Assembly (NCBI RefSeq): GCF_003944715.1
Contig: NZ_RWIT01000002.1
Span: 124,001 to 188,000, forward strand
From: Hymenobacter rigui
GTDB taxonomy: Bacteria > Bacteroidota > Bacteroidia > Cytophagales > Hymenobacteraceae
Reading direction: 5' to 3'
Length of the DNA: 64,000 bases
The notes under the pieces are model-generated. The model did not search any database and was not told the DNA's origin. It was given only the letters and a program-made list of their open reading frames with translations. Position 1 is the first letter of the stretch. Each line of letters opens with the position of its first letter. Of the stretch, positions 6,888-15,936 are shown piece after piece. A program made the position numbers and the translations under genes.

Positions 6888-9508
6888 ATTCGCAATTGAA
6901 CGGATGGCCCCAACGGGCACTGTTTTCTGGAAAATTTACGTCGGGCCTGGCCCTGAGCGGCCTGCTGCTGGCGGGCAGCCTGAGCGGCTGTTCACCGCTG
7001 AAGCTGCTGAAACCAGGCCAGCGCCTGCTCAGCCGCGTAAAGGTAGAAGGCACGCAGAACGCCGACGCGGAGCGGCTGCAGGCGCTGGTACAGCAAAAGC
7101 CCAACAGCACCTTTCCGCTGCCAAAGGTAGCCATCTACCAGCTAGGCCGCTCGTTTTATAACCAAGAGCGGATTCAGCGCAAGCTCGATGAGGACCGCAC
7201 CAAGTACGATCAGCTGATCAAAGCCGCCGGCACCGATTCGGCGCAGGTCGGCAAGCTGCTCACCAAGCGGGAGCGGCACACTCGCCGCCACCAGCTGGCC
7301 CTGGACAAAGGCAACTCGATTATGCGCCTGGGCGAGGCCCCGGTCATTTATGATTCGGCGCTGACGGCCGTTTCGGTTACGCAGCTGGCTATTTCCCTGA
7401 AGTCCAAAGGCTTTTTCCGCAGCTCCGTGTCGGCCACCGATACGGTGCCTACCGAGCGGTTCGCGCCTTTCCGGATCTTCGCCCTGCAGTCGCCCTTCCA
7501 CACCGATTCGCAGCGCGTGACGGTGGTGTATCGGATTCACGAGGGGCCTGCGTTTCACTACGCACAGCTGGACTACGACATTGCCGATACGGCCGTGGCC
7601 CGACGGGTGCTGGCCAGTCAGCCGCAGAGCCTGTTGCACGTGGGCCAGCAGTACGATGAGGAAGTCATTGGCTCGGAGCGCAACCGAATTGAAATCCTGC
7701 TGAAAAACCAGGGCTATTTTGATTTCCGGGAGCAGTACATCACGCTGGAGGCCGATACCAGCTTCGTGCCTACTACCGTGCGCCTGCGCACCCTCATCAG
7801 CAAGCCGGCCCGGGGCGAGCAGCACCGGCTGTACACCATTCGCAACGTCAACTTCATTACCGATGCCGGCCTGATTCGCTTCGGCCAGCAGCGCGATACG
7901 CTGGTGCGTGACTCGGTGCGGTACCTGGCTTACCGGCACCGCTTCAGCACCAAGGCGCTGGACCAGAAGCTGCAGGTGCGGCCCGGCCAGCCCTACAGCC
8001 TCACCAAAACTCAGCAAACCCAGCGCCAGCTGTCGGGCCTGGATATGTTCCGGTTCAGTACCGTAACCTACCGCCGGGTGCGCGGTGCGGAGGCTCCCGC
8101 CGACTCTGCCCGGGGCTTTCTGGATGCCGTTGTGAATGCCTCCCCGGCCAAGAAATTCCAGGAGACCACCGAATTCGGCGGTACCTACGTGGCCCGTCAG
8201 GTAGGTCCTTTCGGCAATGTGCGGCTGAAGGTCCGGAACGTGTTTGGTGGGGCCGAGGTACTGGAATTTGGCGTGCGGGCTGGTTTTGAAGGCCAGTACA
8301 ACCTTACGGGGCGCACGCAGGGCGACGTGGGCTCCGGGCAGCTTCCCAGCCAGCTGACCACCCAGCTTGGGGCAAATGTGAACCTGGTGCTGCCACAGTT
8401 TCTGGTGCCGTGGCGGGCCAACCGCTACCTGAGCCAGTACAACCCGCGTACCCGCTTCAACGCTTCCTACACCTACGTGCAGCGGCCGGAGTACACGCGC
8501 ACTAACGTGGAGGGCACTTTCGATTACCTCTGGCAGCCCACGCCCTACGCCCAGATTGTGCTGACCCCAATTGACGTGAGCGTAATCCGGACGGCTTCCA
8601 TTGACACCGCTTTCCGCAATACGCTGGACCGGCTGCGTATCAACCAGGGCTCCCCTCTTTACCGCAGCTTTGACAACCTGTTTATCCCCAGCTTCAACGC
8701 CACCTACCTCTATAACTCCAACGACTTCACCCAGACCCGCAGCGCGCACTACTTGCGGCTGTTTGCCGAATTGGGCGGCCTCACCCGGGGCCTGTACCAG
8801 CAGGAGCCGCTTACCAGCTACCGCGACGATTTGCGCAGCAACCGCCTGAAGGTGTATGACTTCGGGAAGATAACAGCGGATTACCGGCGCTATTATAAGC
8901 TTACGCCCAGCACGTACTTTGTATACCGACTGGCGGGCGGCCTAGCCACGGCCCTGACCAGCACCCAGCTCACCACTAAAAACAAAGATGGCTCCGATGC
9001 CGTGACGGAAACGCTGTATCTAATTCCGTACGATAAATCGTTGTTTGCGGGCGGTAGCACCAGCGTGCGGGCCTGGAAACCGCGCCGCCTGGGGCCGGGC
9101 TCGTACGCCACCACCCGCACCGTGAAAAACAAAGATGGCAGCTCGTCCATCGTGCGCGACTACAATACGGAGCAGCCCGGCGAGGTACTGCTGGAAGGCA
9201 ACGTGGAATACCGCTTCCCGATTTATAGCTTCATCAAAGGAGCCGTATTTACTGATTTTGGCAACGTCTGGACGCTGCGCAACGACCCGCGTCCGGGGTC
9301 CGAGTTCAAGCTGAACAGCTTCTACCGGCAGTTTGCCGTGGGCTCCGGCATCGGATTTCGCTTCGATTTCGATTTCCTGATTCTGCGCCTCGACGTAGCA
9401 ACTAAAGTGTACGACCCCAGCGCCACGGGTAATAAGTGGGTAATTCAGAAGTTCAGCCTACGGGAAGATCAATCAGCCTTTAACCTGGGTATCGGCTATC
9501 CATTTTAA
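6878..9508 (+). CDS. tamL: TamL-type outer-membrane assembly lipoprotein (BamA/TamA superfamily)
   Basis: An 876-residue protein. It has a lipoprotein signal (LALSGLLLAGSLSGC), then POTRA-like repeats (about residues 45-420) and a 16-strand-type surface-antigen barrel (about 430-876). The barrel contains the lid-lock-like segment SLFAGGSTSVRAWKPRRLGP and ends in FNLGIGYPF. Bacteroidota TamL proteins are lipidated BamA/TamA homologs that work with TamB in building the outer membrane; no tamB is seen nearby. The start is uncertain: TTG at 6878 overlaps the divergent methyltransferase start, and TTG at 6896 is an alternative. Confidence 0.8.
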   Translation: MKSYSQLNGWPQRALFSGKFTSGLALSGLLLAGSLSGCSPLKLLKPGQRLLSRVKVEGTQNADAERLQALVQQKPNSTFPLPKVAIYQLGRSFYNQERIQRKLDEDRTKYDQLIKAAGTDSAQVGKLLTKRERHTRRHQLALDKGNSIMRLGEAPVIYDSALTAVSVTQLAISLKSKGFFRSSVSATDTVPTERFAPFRIFALQSPFHTDSQRVTVVYRIHEGPAFHYAQLDYDIADTAVARRVLASQPQSLLHVGQQYDEEVIGSERNRIEILLKNQGYFDFREQYITLEADTSFVPTTVRLRTLISKPARGEQHRLYTIRNVNFITDAGLIRFGQQRDTLVRDSVRYLAYRHRFSTKALDQKLQVRPGQPYSLTKTQQTQRQLSGLDMFRFSTVTYRRVRGAEAPADSARGFLDAVVNASPAKKFQETTEFGGTYVARQVGPFGNVRLKVRNVFGGAEVLEFGVRAGFEGQYNLTGRTQGDVGSGQLPSQLTTQLGANVNLVLPQFLVPWRANRYLSQYNPRTRFNASYTYVQRPEYTRTNVEGTFDYLWQPTPYAQIVLTPIDVSVIRTASIDTAFRNTLDRLRINQGSPLYRSFDNLFIPSFNATYLYNSNDFTQTRSAHYLRLFAELGGLTRGLYQQEPLTSYRDDLRSNRLKVYDFGKITADYRRYYKLTPSTYFVYRLAGGLATALTSTQLTTKNKDGSDAVTETLYLIPYDKSLFAGGSTSVRAWKPRRLGPGSYATTRTVKNKDGSSSIVRDYNTEQPGEVLLEGNVEYRFPIYSFIKGAVFTDFGNVWTLRNDPRPGSEFKLNSFYRQFAVGSGIGFRFDFDFLILRLDVATKVYDPSATGNKWVIQKFSLREDQSAFNLGIGYPF

Positions 9509-9533
9509 GTTCAAGCTTGGCCTGACCTAGCCA

Positions 9534-9577
9534 GAAAAAAGCCGGCCTTTCCTGCGGGAAAGACCGGCTTTTTTTCT
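9534..9577. terminator. Bidirectional rho-independent terminator
   Basis: A GC-rich stem (GCCGGCCTTTCC / GGAAAGACCGGC, one mismatch) with a 4-base loop is flanked by an A-run on the left and a T-run on the right. It can therefore terminate both the TamL gene and the convergent dehydrogenase gene. Confidence 0.88.
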
Positions 9578-9592
9578 GGTTTAACCTCTCAG

Positions 9593-11794
9593 CTAATATC
9601 CCAGCAGCTCCTGCAAAGCCGTCAGCACCTTATCGGGGTTGGGCAGCATCTGCTTTTCCAGCTCCACGTTGAGGGCAATGGCGGGCAGGTTGGCGGCCCC
9701 CAGGGTAAACACCGGCGCATCGAGCTGCCGGAAACAGTGGCGCTGGATGCGGCCGGCCAGGCTCTCGGCGAAGGAGTTCAGGAGCGGCTCCTCGGTAAGC
9801 ACCAGCGCCTTACCGTGGCGGCGGACGGCGGCCTGTACGGCTTCCCAATCAAGCGGGTTGAGGGTGCGCAAGTCCAGGATTTCAACCTGACCGGGCAGCT
9901 GGCGGCTGGCGGTTTTGGCCCAGTGCACGCCCATGCCGTAGGTAATCACCACGCAGGTTTCGCCGTTGCGGAGCTTGGTGGCATCGGCCTCCTGGGCCAC
10001 GGCCGCTTTGCCCAGGGGCAGCACATAGCCGGCGGCGGGCTCCACGGTTTTGGCGTCCTCGGTGCCGGCTACCTTGCTCCAGTACAGGCCCTTGTGCTCC
10101 AGCATAATTACCGGGTTGGGGTCGAGGAAGGCGGCCCGCAGCAGGCCTTTCATGTCGGCCGCGTTGCTGGGATATACCACCTTAATGCCCCGGATGGTGA
10201 GCAGCGTGCTTTCCACGGAGCCGGAGTGGTAGGGTCCGCCCCCGCCGTAGGCTCCCACCGGCACCCGAATCAGGCTTTGCACCGGAAACTGGCCGTTGGA
10301 GAGGTAGCAGGATTTGCTGAGCTCCTCCACCAGCTGGTTAAGGCCGGGCCAGATGTAGTCGGCAAACTGGATTTCCACGATGGGCTTGGCCCCCACGGCG
10401 CTCATGCCGGCGGTGCTGCCCACAATGTAGGCCTCCTGAATGGGCGTATTAAACACCCGGGCGTCGCCGTACTTTTTGGCTAGCAGCGCCGCCTCCCGGA
10501 ACACCCCGCCCAGCTCTCCACCCACATCCTGCCCGTAGAATAAGGCCTCCGGAAACTCGCGGAGAATATCATCCACGGCGTGCAAAGCGGCATCCACCAT
10601 CAGGGCCTTATCAGCTCCGGCGGGGCTCCGCTCTCCGGCTTCCTCGGTTACGGCAGGTGGGGCAAACTCGTGGTCCTGGAAGGTAGCCGGATCGGGGTTG
10701 GGCGCGGCCAGAGCCCGCTCGTAGTCCTGCTGCACGGTAGTGCGGGCCTGGTCGGCAAGCTGCTGCAATTCCTCCTCCCCGAAGCCAAGGTTCAGCAGCT
10801 GCTGGTGGAAGCGCGGCAGCGGGTCCTGCAGCGTGTGCTGAGCCAGGTTGTCGCCCCGGTACCACTCCCGGCGCACCCCGCTGGTGTGGTGGCCCAGCAA
10901 GGGGCATTTGGCGTGTACCAGCACCGGGCCGCGGCGCTGGCGCACATACTCGGCGGCCTGCTGCATACCGGCGTAGCTGGCCAGAAAATCGGCCCCGTCA
11001 AACTGCAGGCGGTGCAGACCTTTGAAACCGGCGGCAAACTCGTAGGCATCCATGCTGCGCATCTCGCGGCCGGTGGCCGAAATGCCCCAGTCGTTGTCCT
11101 GCACCAGGTAGATAATGGGTAGTTGGTGCAGCACGGCCATCTGCAGGGCTTCCGCCACTTCACCCTCCGTCATGGCCCCATCACCAATGGAGCAAAGCAC
11201 CAGCGGCTTCTCCGAGGAATTAAAAATTAAAAATTCAGAATTAAGAATTGGTCGTTCTGTACTGTCAGACTCCGGACCAACTCCTTCCGCCTGATTTTTA
11301 ATTTTTAATTCTGAATTTTTAATTGGCAGCCCCTGCCCCTCCAGGTATTTGATGCCGTGGGCCACGCCGGTGGCCGGAATGGCCTGCATGCCCGTGGCGG
11401 AGCTTTGGTGCGGAATGGTGGGGAAGCCGGCCCGGCGCAACGACGGGTGGCTGTAGTAGGTGCGCCCCCCCGAAAACGGGTCGTCGCGCTTGGCCATGAG
11501 CTGCAGCATCAGCTCGTAGGGCTGCAGGCCCATGCCCAGCAGCATGGCATCGTCGCGGTAGTAGGGCGCGGCGTAGTCCTGGGGGCCGAGGAAGCAGGCG
11601 GCGGCCAGCTGAATAGCCTCGTGGCCCCGGGCGGTGGCGTGCACGTACCGGGCCGTTACGGCCTTGTTTTCTTCGTAGAGGCGGGCCATTTCATCGGCCG
11701 TGCGCATCAGCAGGTAGGTCCGGCGCAGGGTGGCCGCATCGGGGCGGGTGAAAGTGGTTTCAGTTTCCAGAGCAGCGGCAGTTTCAGCAGTCAT
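9593..11794 (-). CDS. 2-oxoacid dehydrogenase E1 component, alpha and beta subunits fused
   Basis: A 733-residue fusion of E1 alpha (about 20-370) and E1 beta (about 395-733). This thiamine-diphosphate enzyme decarboxylates branched-chain or related 2-oxoacids and passes the acyl group to E2 lipoate. The ThDP motif runs from GDG (204-206) to N234, and the beta part shows YGQDVGGELGGVF and EIQFADYIWPG. The ATG at 11794 is the natural start. Residues about 158-194 are a foreign, charged stretch encoded by an AT-rich inverted repeat inserted in frame just before the ThDP motif. The family normally goes straight from the GQGLP region to KPLVLCSIGDG. Confidence 0.9.
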   Translation of the reverse strand: MTAETAAALETETTFTRPDAATLRRTYLLMRTADEMARLYEENKAVTARYVHATARGHEAIQLAAACFLGPQDYAAPYYRDDAMLLGMGLQPYELMLQLMAKRDDPFSGGRTYYSHPSLRRAGFPTIPHQSSATGMQAIPATGVAHGIKYLEGQGLPIKNSELKIKNQAEGVGPESDSTERPILNSEFLIFNSSEKPLVLCSIGDGAMTEGEVAEALQMAVLHQLPIIYLVQDNDWGISATGREMRSMDAYEFAAGFKGLHRLQFDGADFLASYAGMQQAAEYVRQRRGPVLVHAKCPLLGHHTSGVRREWYRGDNLAQHTLQDPLPRFHQQLLNLGFGEEELQQLADQARTTVQQDYERALAAPNPDPATFQDHEFAPPAVTEEAGERSPAGADKALMVDAALHAVDDILREFPEALFYGQDVGGELGGVFREAALLAKKYGDARVFNTPIQEAYIVGSTAGMSAVGAKPIVEIQFADYIWPGLNQLVEELSKSCYLSNGQFPVQSLIRVPVGAYGGGGPYHSGSVESTLLTIRGIKVVYPSNAADMKGLLRAAFLDPNPVIMLEHKGLYWSKVAGTEDAKTVEPAAGYVLPLGKAAVAQEADATKLRNGETCVVITYGMGVHWAKTASRQLPGQVEILDLRTLNPLDWEAVQAAVRRHGKALVLTEEPLLNSFAESLAGRIQRHCFRQLDAPVFTLGAANLPAIALNVELEKQMLPNPDKVLTALQELLGY
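11219..11326. repeat. Intragenic AT-rich inverted repeat inside the E1 gene
   Basis: Arms at 11225-11249 (AATTAAAAATTCAGAATTAAG plus ATT) and 11300-11324 pair with one mismatch, around a 50-base GC-balanced spacer. The composition differs sharply from the surrounding gene. It is read through in frame and adds about 36 residues. Related AT-rich arms occur between genes at 16531-16636 and 58145-58293. Confidence 0.88.
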
Positions 11795-11899
11795 GGGTGG
11801 GTGGTGAGTGCGGGGCGAAGGTACGCAAAGGCAACGATGAGGGAAACCAGCTCCGGCGGCGGGTGGTTCAGGCTTGCGGGTTCGACCACCCGCGTTGCG

Positions 11900-11907
11900 T
11901 AGCTTTG
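11900..11907 (+). promoter_or_regulatory. Putative -7 box (TAGCTTTG)
   Basis: TAGCTTTG matches the Bacteroidota TAnnTTTG -7 element and lies 4 bases before the acetyltransferase ATG at 11912, implying a very short leader. A TTG at 11874 is a possible -33 element, but the spacing is a little long. Confidence 0.4.
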
Positions 11908-11911
11908 CCCC

Positions 11912-12439
11912 ATGCTCACCCACCTGACCTTCTCCCCCGCCACCGACGCCGATATTCCGGCCCTCAACCGCCTCGTCAACCGCGCCTACCGGGGCGAGGC
12001 CGCCGAGCAGGGCTGGACCACCGAATCCCATTTACTGGCCGGCCAGCGCACCGATGAGGCCGACTTACGGGAACAGCTGCGCAGCCCCGGAGCCACGTTT
12101 CTGCTGGCCCGCACGGCGGCGCAGGAGCTGGTAGGCAGCGTGTATCTGCAGCAGCAAGGACCCGACTTATACCTGGGCATGCTCTCGGTGGAGCCCACGC
12201 AACAAGACCGGGGCATCGGCCGGCAACTGGTTAACGCCGCCGAAGATATTGCCCGCACCCAAGGCTGCACCGGCATCCGCATCACCGTTATTTCGGTGCG
12301 GCACGAGCTGCTGGCCTGGTACGAGCGGCTGGGCTTCCGCCGCACCGGCGCTACCGTGGACTTTCCCACCGATACCCGCTTCGGCATCCCACGCCAAACA
12401 GAGCCGCTGGTGCTGCTGGTACTGCGTAAGGAGCTGTGA
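11912..12439 (+). CDS. GNAT-family N-acetyltransferase
   Basis: A 175-residue acetyltransferase with the GNAT fold. The acetyl-CoA loop is QDRGIGRQLVNAAEDIA (about residues 95-111), preceded by the beta-bulge strand YLGMLSVEP and followed by the closing motif LAWYERLGFRRTG. It transfers an acetyl group from acetyl-CoA to a small-molecule or protein amine; the substrate cannot be read from the sequence. It is divergent from the E1 gene and convergent with the metallo-hydrolase gene. Confidence 0.88.
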   Translation: MLTHLTFSPATDADIPALNRLVNRAYRGEAAEQGWTTESHLLAGQRTDEADLREQLRSPGATFLLARTAAQELVGSVYLQQQGPDLYLGMLSVEPTQQDRGIGRQLVNAAEDIARTQGCTGIRITVISVRHELLAWYERLGFRRTGATVDFPTDTRFGIPRQTEPLVLLVLRKEL

Positions 12440-12506
12440 AGTACCCGTTCTGCCGGCCCAGCGCATTACGCGGTTGTTTCGAGCCTGGGAAGATAACCGC
12501 CCTGGC

Positions 12507-13538
12507 CTAGTCAAACGCCCACCACGCCTCCCGTTTTGGCAGGGTGCCCAGCGTGTAGGCTTCGCCGATGCGCGGCACCGTGACGGGCAGGCCCGCCGCA
12601 TCAGCGGCTTGCAGCACCAGCCGGATCGGCTCATTCCAGGGGTGGTAGGCCAGCGTGAACTTGGCCCAGTGCACTGGCAGCAGCAGCTTGGCACCGAGGT
12701 CCTGGGCCGCCTGGGCGGTTTCCTCGGGCAGGCAATGGATGGCGTGCCAGCTCAGGTTATACTGCCCGTTTTCGAGCAGAGCCACGTCGAAGGGACCATA
12801 CTGCTGCCCAATGGCCCGGAAGTGTGGCCCGTAGCCACTGTCGCCGCCCAGAAACAGCCGGCATTCATCCAGCTCAAGCACAAACGAGGCCCACAACGTG
12901 CGCTGCGGCTTGAGGCTGCGGCCCGACATGTGCTGAGCCGGCGTGGCGGTAAGCCGCACGCCCGGCACCGGCTCGGTGGTTTCGTGCCAGTTCAGCTCCG
13001 TGAGCTGTTCCGGCGCATAGCCCCAGGCCCGCAGGTGGCCACTTACGCCCAGCGGCGTAACCACGTGCTTTACCTTGGGACGAAGCTCAGCTACCGTGCC
13101 GTAGTCGAGATGGTCGTAGTGGTCGTGGGTGAGCACCAGCACGTCAATGGTCGGCAGATCATCCACGGTGTACGCGTCAGCCCCGGCGTAGGCTTTCACG
13201 GCAAACGACACCGGCGAAGCGGCCCCGCTGAACACGGGGTCAACCAGGATATTGAGCCCCCGCGCCTGAATCAGGTAGGACGAGTGGCCAAACCAGATAA
13301 TGGTGGGCAGTTCGGTGGCCGGGTGATGCAAATCGGTTTGCACGGTGGGCAGCGGGCGGGACGGCGTTACGGTGCGGGGCTTGCGCAGGAAATCGAGCAG
13401 CATCTTACCCATTGGGGCCTCGCCGGGACTGAATTTAACCCCGCCCAGGTTCTGGAAACGGCCGTTCTGGTAGTTAGTAAGGCCGGCAAAGCGCCGCTGA
13501 ATTGCACTGGTGGGATTTTTCCCGAGGACGTGGAGCAT
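12507..13538 (-). CDS. MBL-fold metallo-hydrolase (UlaG / NAPE-PLD-like)
   Basis: A 343-residue metallo-beta-lactamase-fold enzyme. The metal-binding motif is LTHDHYDHLD, with further ligands likely in TPAQHMSGR, LFLGGDSGYG and LLPVHWAKF. The pattern WFGHSSYLIQARGLNILVDP is characteristic of the UlaG/NAPE-phospholipase-D-like branch, which hydrolyses phosphodiester or lactone bonds. The ATG at 13538 (MLHVLGKNP) is preferred over an upstream TTG at 13583. It is divergent from hemF. The exact substrate is unknown. Confidence 0.85.
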   Translation of the reverse strand: MLHVLGKNPTSAIQRRFAGLTNYQNGRFQNLGGVKFSPGEAPMGKMLLDFLRKPRTVTPSRPLPTVQTDLHHPATELPTIIWFGHSSYLIQARGLNILVDPVFSGAASPVSFAVKAYAGADAYTVDDLPTIDVLVLTHDHYDHLDYGTVAELRPKVKHVVTPLGVSGHLRAWGYAPEQLTELNWHETTEPVPGVRLTATPAQHMSGRSLKPQRTLWASFVLELDECRLFLGGDSGYGPHFRAIGQQYGPFDVALLENGQYNLSWHAIHCLPEETAQAAQDLGAKLLLPVHWAKFTLAYHPWNEPIRLVLQAADAAGLPVTVPRIGEAYTLGTLPKREAWWAFD

Positions 13539-13650
13539 ACAAGTAAATCGGCCAAACCGGGCCGGATATACTGGCAGACGCAAAGCGGCCCCTTTTACTT
13601 TATCCAGGATGACACAATGGTGGCGGCACTGCGCCGCATCCGGAATTATC

Positions 13651-13658
13651 TACCTTTG
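13651..13658 (+). promoter_or_regulatory. Putative -7 box (TACCTTTG) upstream of hemF
   Basis: TACCTTTG is an exact TAnnTTTG match about 97 bases before the hemF start, in the 216-base divergent region. No TTG is visible at the expected -33 distance, so this rests on the -7 element alone. Confidence 0.4.
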
Positions 13659-13754
13659 TGGTTTGTATCACCGCCCCACTTTTTACCGCTGGCGGTAAGC
13701 GCATCAGTCCAATTTTCCTGGACTCCTGCCCTATACTTCGGCGGCTTCTTTTAC

Positions 13755-14717
13755 ATGCAGATTCCCGCGCTTTCGCCCTTCCCCGTTCCCACGCCCCACG
13801 CCCGCTTCCGCGACACCGTGGAGCAGTGGATGCGCCAGTTTCAGGACTGGCTCTGTCAGCAGCTGGAAACCACCGACGGTACTGGCCGCTTCCAGGAAGA
13901 TGCCTGGCAGCACCACAGCGGCGGTGGTGGCCGCAGCCGCATCCTCACCGAAGGAACCATCATCGAGAAGGGCGGGGTAAACTTCTCGGCCGTGGAGGGC
14001 CAGATGAGCGAGCAGGCCGCCCGCGTGCTGCTCATGCCCGACCCGAATTACTTTGCCACCGGTGTATCGGTGGTGCAGCACCCGCGCAGCCCCCGGGTGC
14101 CCATCTCCCACATGAACGTGCGCTACTTCGAGGCCGGCAACGGCGAGGCATGGTTTGGCGGCGGCCTCGACCTGACCCCCATTTACGTGGATGTGGACCA
14201 GGCCCGCTGGTTTCATGAGCAGATTGCCGAAGTCTGCCAGCGCCACAACCCCGCGTACTACGAGCGATTCAAGCAGTGGGCCGATGAGTACTTCTACATC
14301 CCCCACCGCCAGGAAACCCGTGGTATCGGCGGCATCTTCTTCGATAGGCTGGTAGTGGGCAAAGAGGCCGACGCCGAGAGCCTGTTCGCCTTCGTGCGCG
14401 CCGTGGCCGAGGTGTATGGCCGCACCTACGCCACTCTGTTGCGCCACAACGCCGACCTGCCTTATACCGAGCCGCAGAAACGGTGGCAGCTGGTGCGCCG
14501 CGGCCGCTACGCCGAGTTCAACCTGGCCATTGACCGGGGCACGCGCTTCGGGCTGGAAACCGGCGGCCGCACCGAGAGCATCCTCATGAGCCTGCCCCCG
14601 CAGTGCGAGTGGCACTATAACCTGCAGCCTCAGCCCGGCTCGGCGGAAGCCGACACCCAACACTGGCTGCGCAAGGGCGTTGACTGGCTCAGCGCTCAAC
14701 CCACTGCCGCGTGCTAG
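13755..14717 (+). CDS. hemF: Oxygen-dependent coproporphyrinogen III oxidase
   Basis: A 320-residue enzyme that converts coproporphyrinogen III to protoporphyrinogen IX in aerobic haem synthesis. Family signatures are EKGGVNFSAVEGQM, the segment RYFEAGNGEAWFGGGLDLTP and the stretch DEYFYIPHRQETRGIGG; the length is as expected. The frame is open far upstream, but homology begins at the ATG at 13755. The downstream PAP2 gene begins with a GTG that overlaps the hemF stop by 7 bases, suggesting translational coupling. Confidence 0.95.
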   Translation: MQIPALSPFPVPTPHARFRDTVEQWMRQFQDWLCQQLETTDGTGRFQEDAWQHHSGGGGRSRILTEGTIIEKGGVNFSAVEGQMSEQAARVLLMPDPNYFATGVSVVQHPRSPRVPISHMNVRYFEAGNGEAWFGGGLDLTPIYVDVDQARWFHEQIAEVCQRHNPAYYERFKQWADEYFYIPHRQETRGIGGIFFDRLVVGKEADAESLFAFVRAVAEVYGRTYATLLRHNADLPYTEPQKRWQLVRRGRYAEFNLAIDRGTRFGLETGGRTESILMSLPPQCEWHYNLQPQPGSAEADTQHWLRKGVDWLSAQPTAAC

Positions 14718-15298
14718 CGCAGCTGCAAGCCTTGGACCGGTGGCTGCTGGTAGCCGCCAACTCCCACCGCACGCCCAAGCTGGACGCGTGGATGGTATTT
14801 TTCACGGAACGCTTCGTGTGGTTTCCGGCCTATCTGGTGCTGCTGGTGGTGCTGGCGTACCTGTACGGCCGCCGCGCCCGCCTGCTGATTCCGCTGCTGG
14901 CCCTGAGCGTAGCGCTGGCCGACAGCATTTCCAGCCGTTTCTTCAAGCCCTACTTCGCCCGCCTGCGCCCCTGCCACGACCCTGACCTCTCGGCTACTCT
15001 AAACCTGGTAAACGGCTGCGGGGGCCAATTTGGCTTCATTTCCTCACACGCGGCCAATTCCTTTGCCCTGGCCGTATTCGTGGCCCTGGTGCTGCCCCGC
15101 CGCTTCCGCGTAGCCAAGTGGATGCTGTTCGTCTGGGCCTGCCTAGTGAGCTACAGCCGCATGTACCTTGCCGCCCACTTCCCCTCCGACGTGCTGGCCG
15201 GCGCCTTACTCGGCACCGGCCTGGCCTGGCTCTGCGCCTGGGCGTATCAGCGGCTGGCGGTGCGGTGGTTCGGCTCGGCGGAACCGGCAGCACTATAA
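14711..15298 (+). CDS. PAP2-family membrane phosphatase
   Basis: A 195-residue membrane protein with about five hydrophobic helices. The three PAP2 motifs are KPYFARLRPC (about residue 78), SSHAANSFAL (about 113) and SRMYLAAHFPSD (about 150), with the catalytic His in the second and third. It likely dephosphorylates a lipid phosphate such as undecaprenyl diphosphate or phosphatidate at the outer face of the inner membrane. It starts at a GTG inside the end of hemF. Its last 52 bases overlap the end of the convergent membrane-protein gene. Confidence 0.9.
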   Translation: MLAQLQALDRWLLVAANSHRTPKLDAWMVFFTERFVWFPAYLVLLVVLAYLYGRRARLLIPLLALSVALADSISSRFFKPYFARLRPCHDPDLSATLNLVNGCGGQFGFISSHAANSFALAVFVALVLPRRFRVAKWMLFVWACLVSYSRMYLAAHFPSDVLAGALLGTGLAWLCAWAYQRLAVRWFGSAEPAAL

Positions 15299-15792
15299 GT
15301 CAGGTGCCGAATCATCCGGACGCAGCCGATAAGCCAGTACAGGTACATGCCCGACAGGAACACTACTGAAACCGGATTACTACCCGACAAGAATTCACCA
15401 AGAATGCTGATAACAACTTGATGATGGAAGATTCGGGTAAGTTCGGGGTAGTAGTCGATGGAAAGAAGGTGCCAATCAATAGAAAAATGGAAGTGCAAAA
15501 GGTTATAGAGTTTATAGCTGATAATCCCGATTGCCAGCCCCCAAAGTATCCGTTTTTCTGTGTAACTGATGGCTAACAGTAAGACATACACAAGCACGTG
15601 AAAGTAGGCAAGGTTCAAATGCACTCTACCTACTCCAACAAAGCCGTAGCGTACATCGAAACACGGATTGTACCGAAGCAGCACATCCACCCAGCCCAGC
15701 AGCACAATAACACCCAGCAGCATCCACCAGCGGCGGAGGTACGTGAGCTGCTGCGGCAGCGGGGCTAATTTCAGGTATCGACGTAACGACAT
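15247..15792 (-). CDS. Hypothetical multi-pass membrane protein
   Basis: A 181-residue protein with about four hydrophobic segments (LLGVIVLLGWVDVLL, LAYFHVLVYVLLLAIS, ILWGLAIGIISYKL, SVVFLSGMYLYWLIG) and a basic N-terminus, MSLRRYLK. I do not recognise the family. The last ~17 codons overlap the convergent PAP2 gene and are low in hydrophobicity. The body of the gene is noticeably more AT-rich than its neighbours, which may mark it as acquired. It is not clearly in an operon. Confidence 0.65.
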   Translation of the reverse strand: MSLRRYLKLAPLPQQLTYLRRWWMLLGVIVLLGWVDVLLRYNPCFDVRYGFVGVGRVHLNLAYFHVLVYVLLLAISYTEKRILWGLAIGIISYKLYNLLHFHFSIDWHLLSIDYYPELTRIFHHQVVISILGEFLSGSNPVSVVFLSGMYLYWLIGCVRMIRHLTYSAAGSAEPNHRTASR

Positions 15793-15826
15793 TCTACAAA
15801 CGCTTTATAGTTGATTTCATATTGAT

Positions 15827-15876
15827 AGCGCCCTGCCCCGGCTACCCACACTTGTTGGTAGCCGGGGCAGGGCGCT
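15827..15876. terminator. 20-bp perfect hairpin downstream of riboflavin synthase
   Basis: Arms at 15827-15846 and 15857-15876 (AGCGCCCTGCCCCGGCTACC and complement) pair perfectly with a 10-base loop. It lies 60 bases after the riboflavin synthase stop and before the membrane-protein gene on the same strand. It probably ends the ribE transcript, although no T-run follows. Confidence 0.65.
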
Positions 15877-15936
15877 TAAGTTAATTACTCAGGTAGGCCA
15901 CTGTCTGGTCCCGTATCGGGGTTAAGCAGTTCCCGC

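Noticed and set aside
7142-8749. Long minus-strand open frame opposite the TamL gene
   Set aside because: It is the reverse complement of a recognisable coding region; the product has no motif, signal or consistent composition.
12249-13754. Upstream extension of the hemF reading frame
   Set aside because: The extension overlaps the metallo-hydrolase gene on the other strand and shows no HemF sequence; homology begins at the ATG at 13755.
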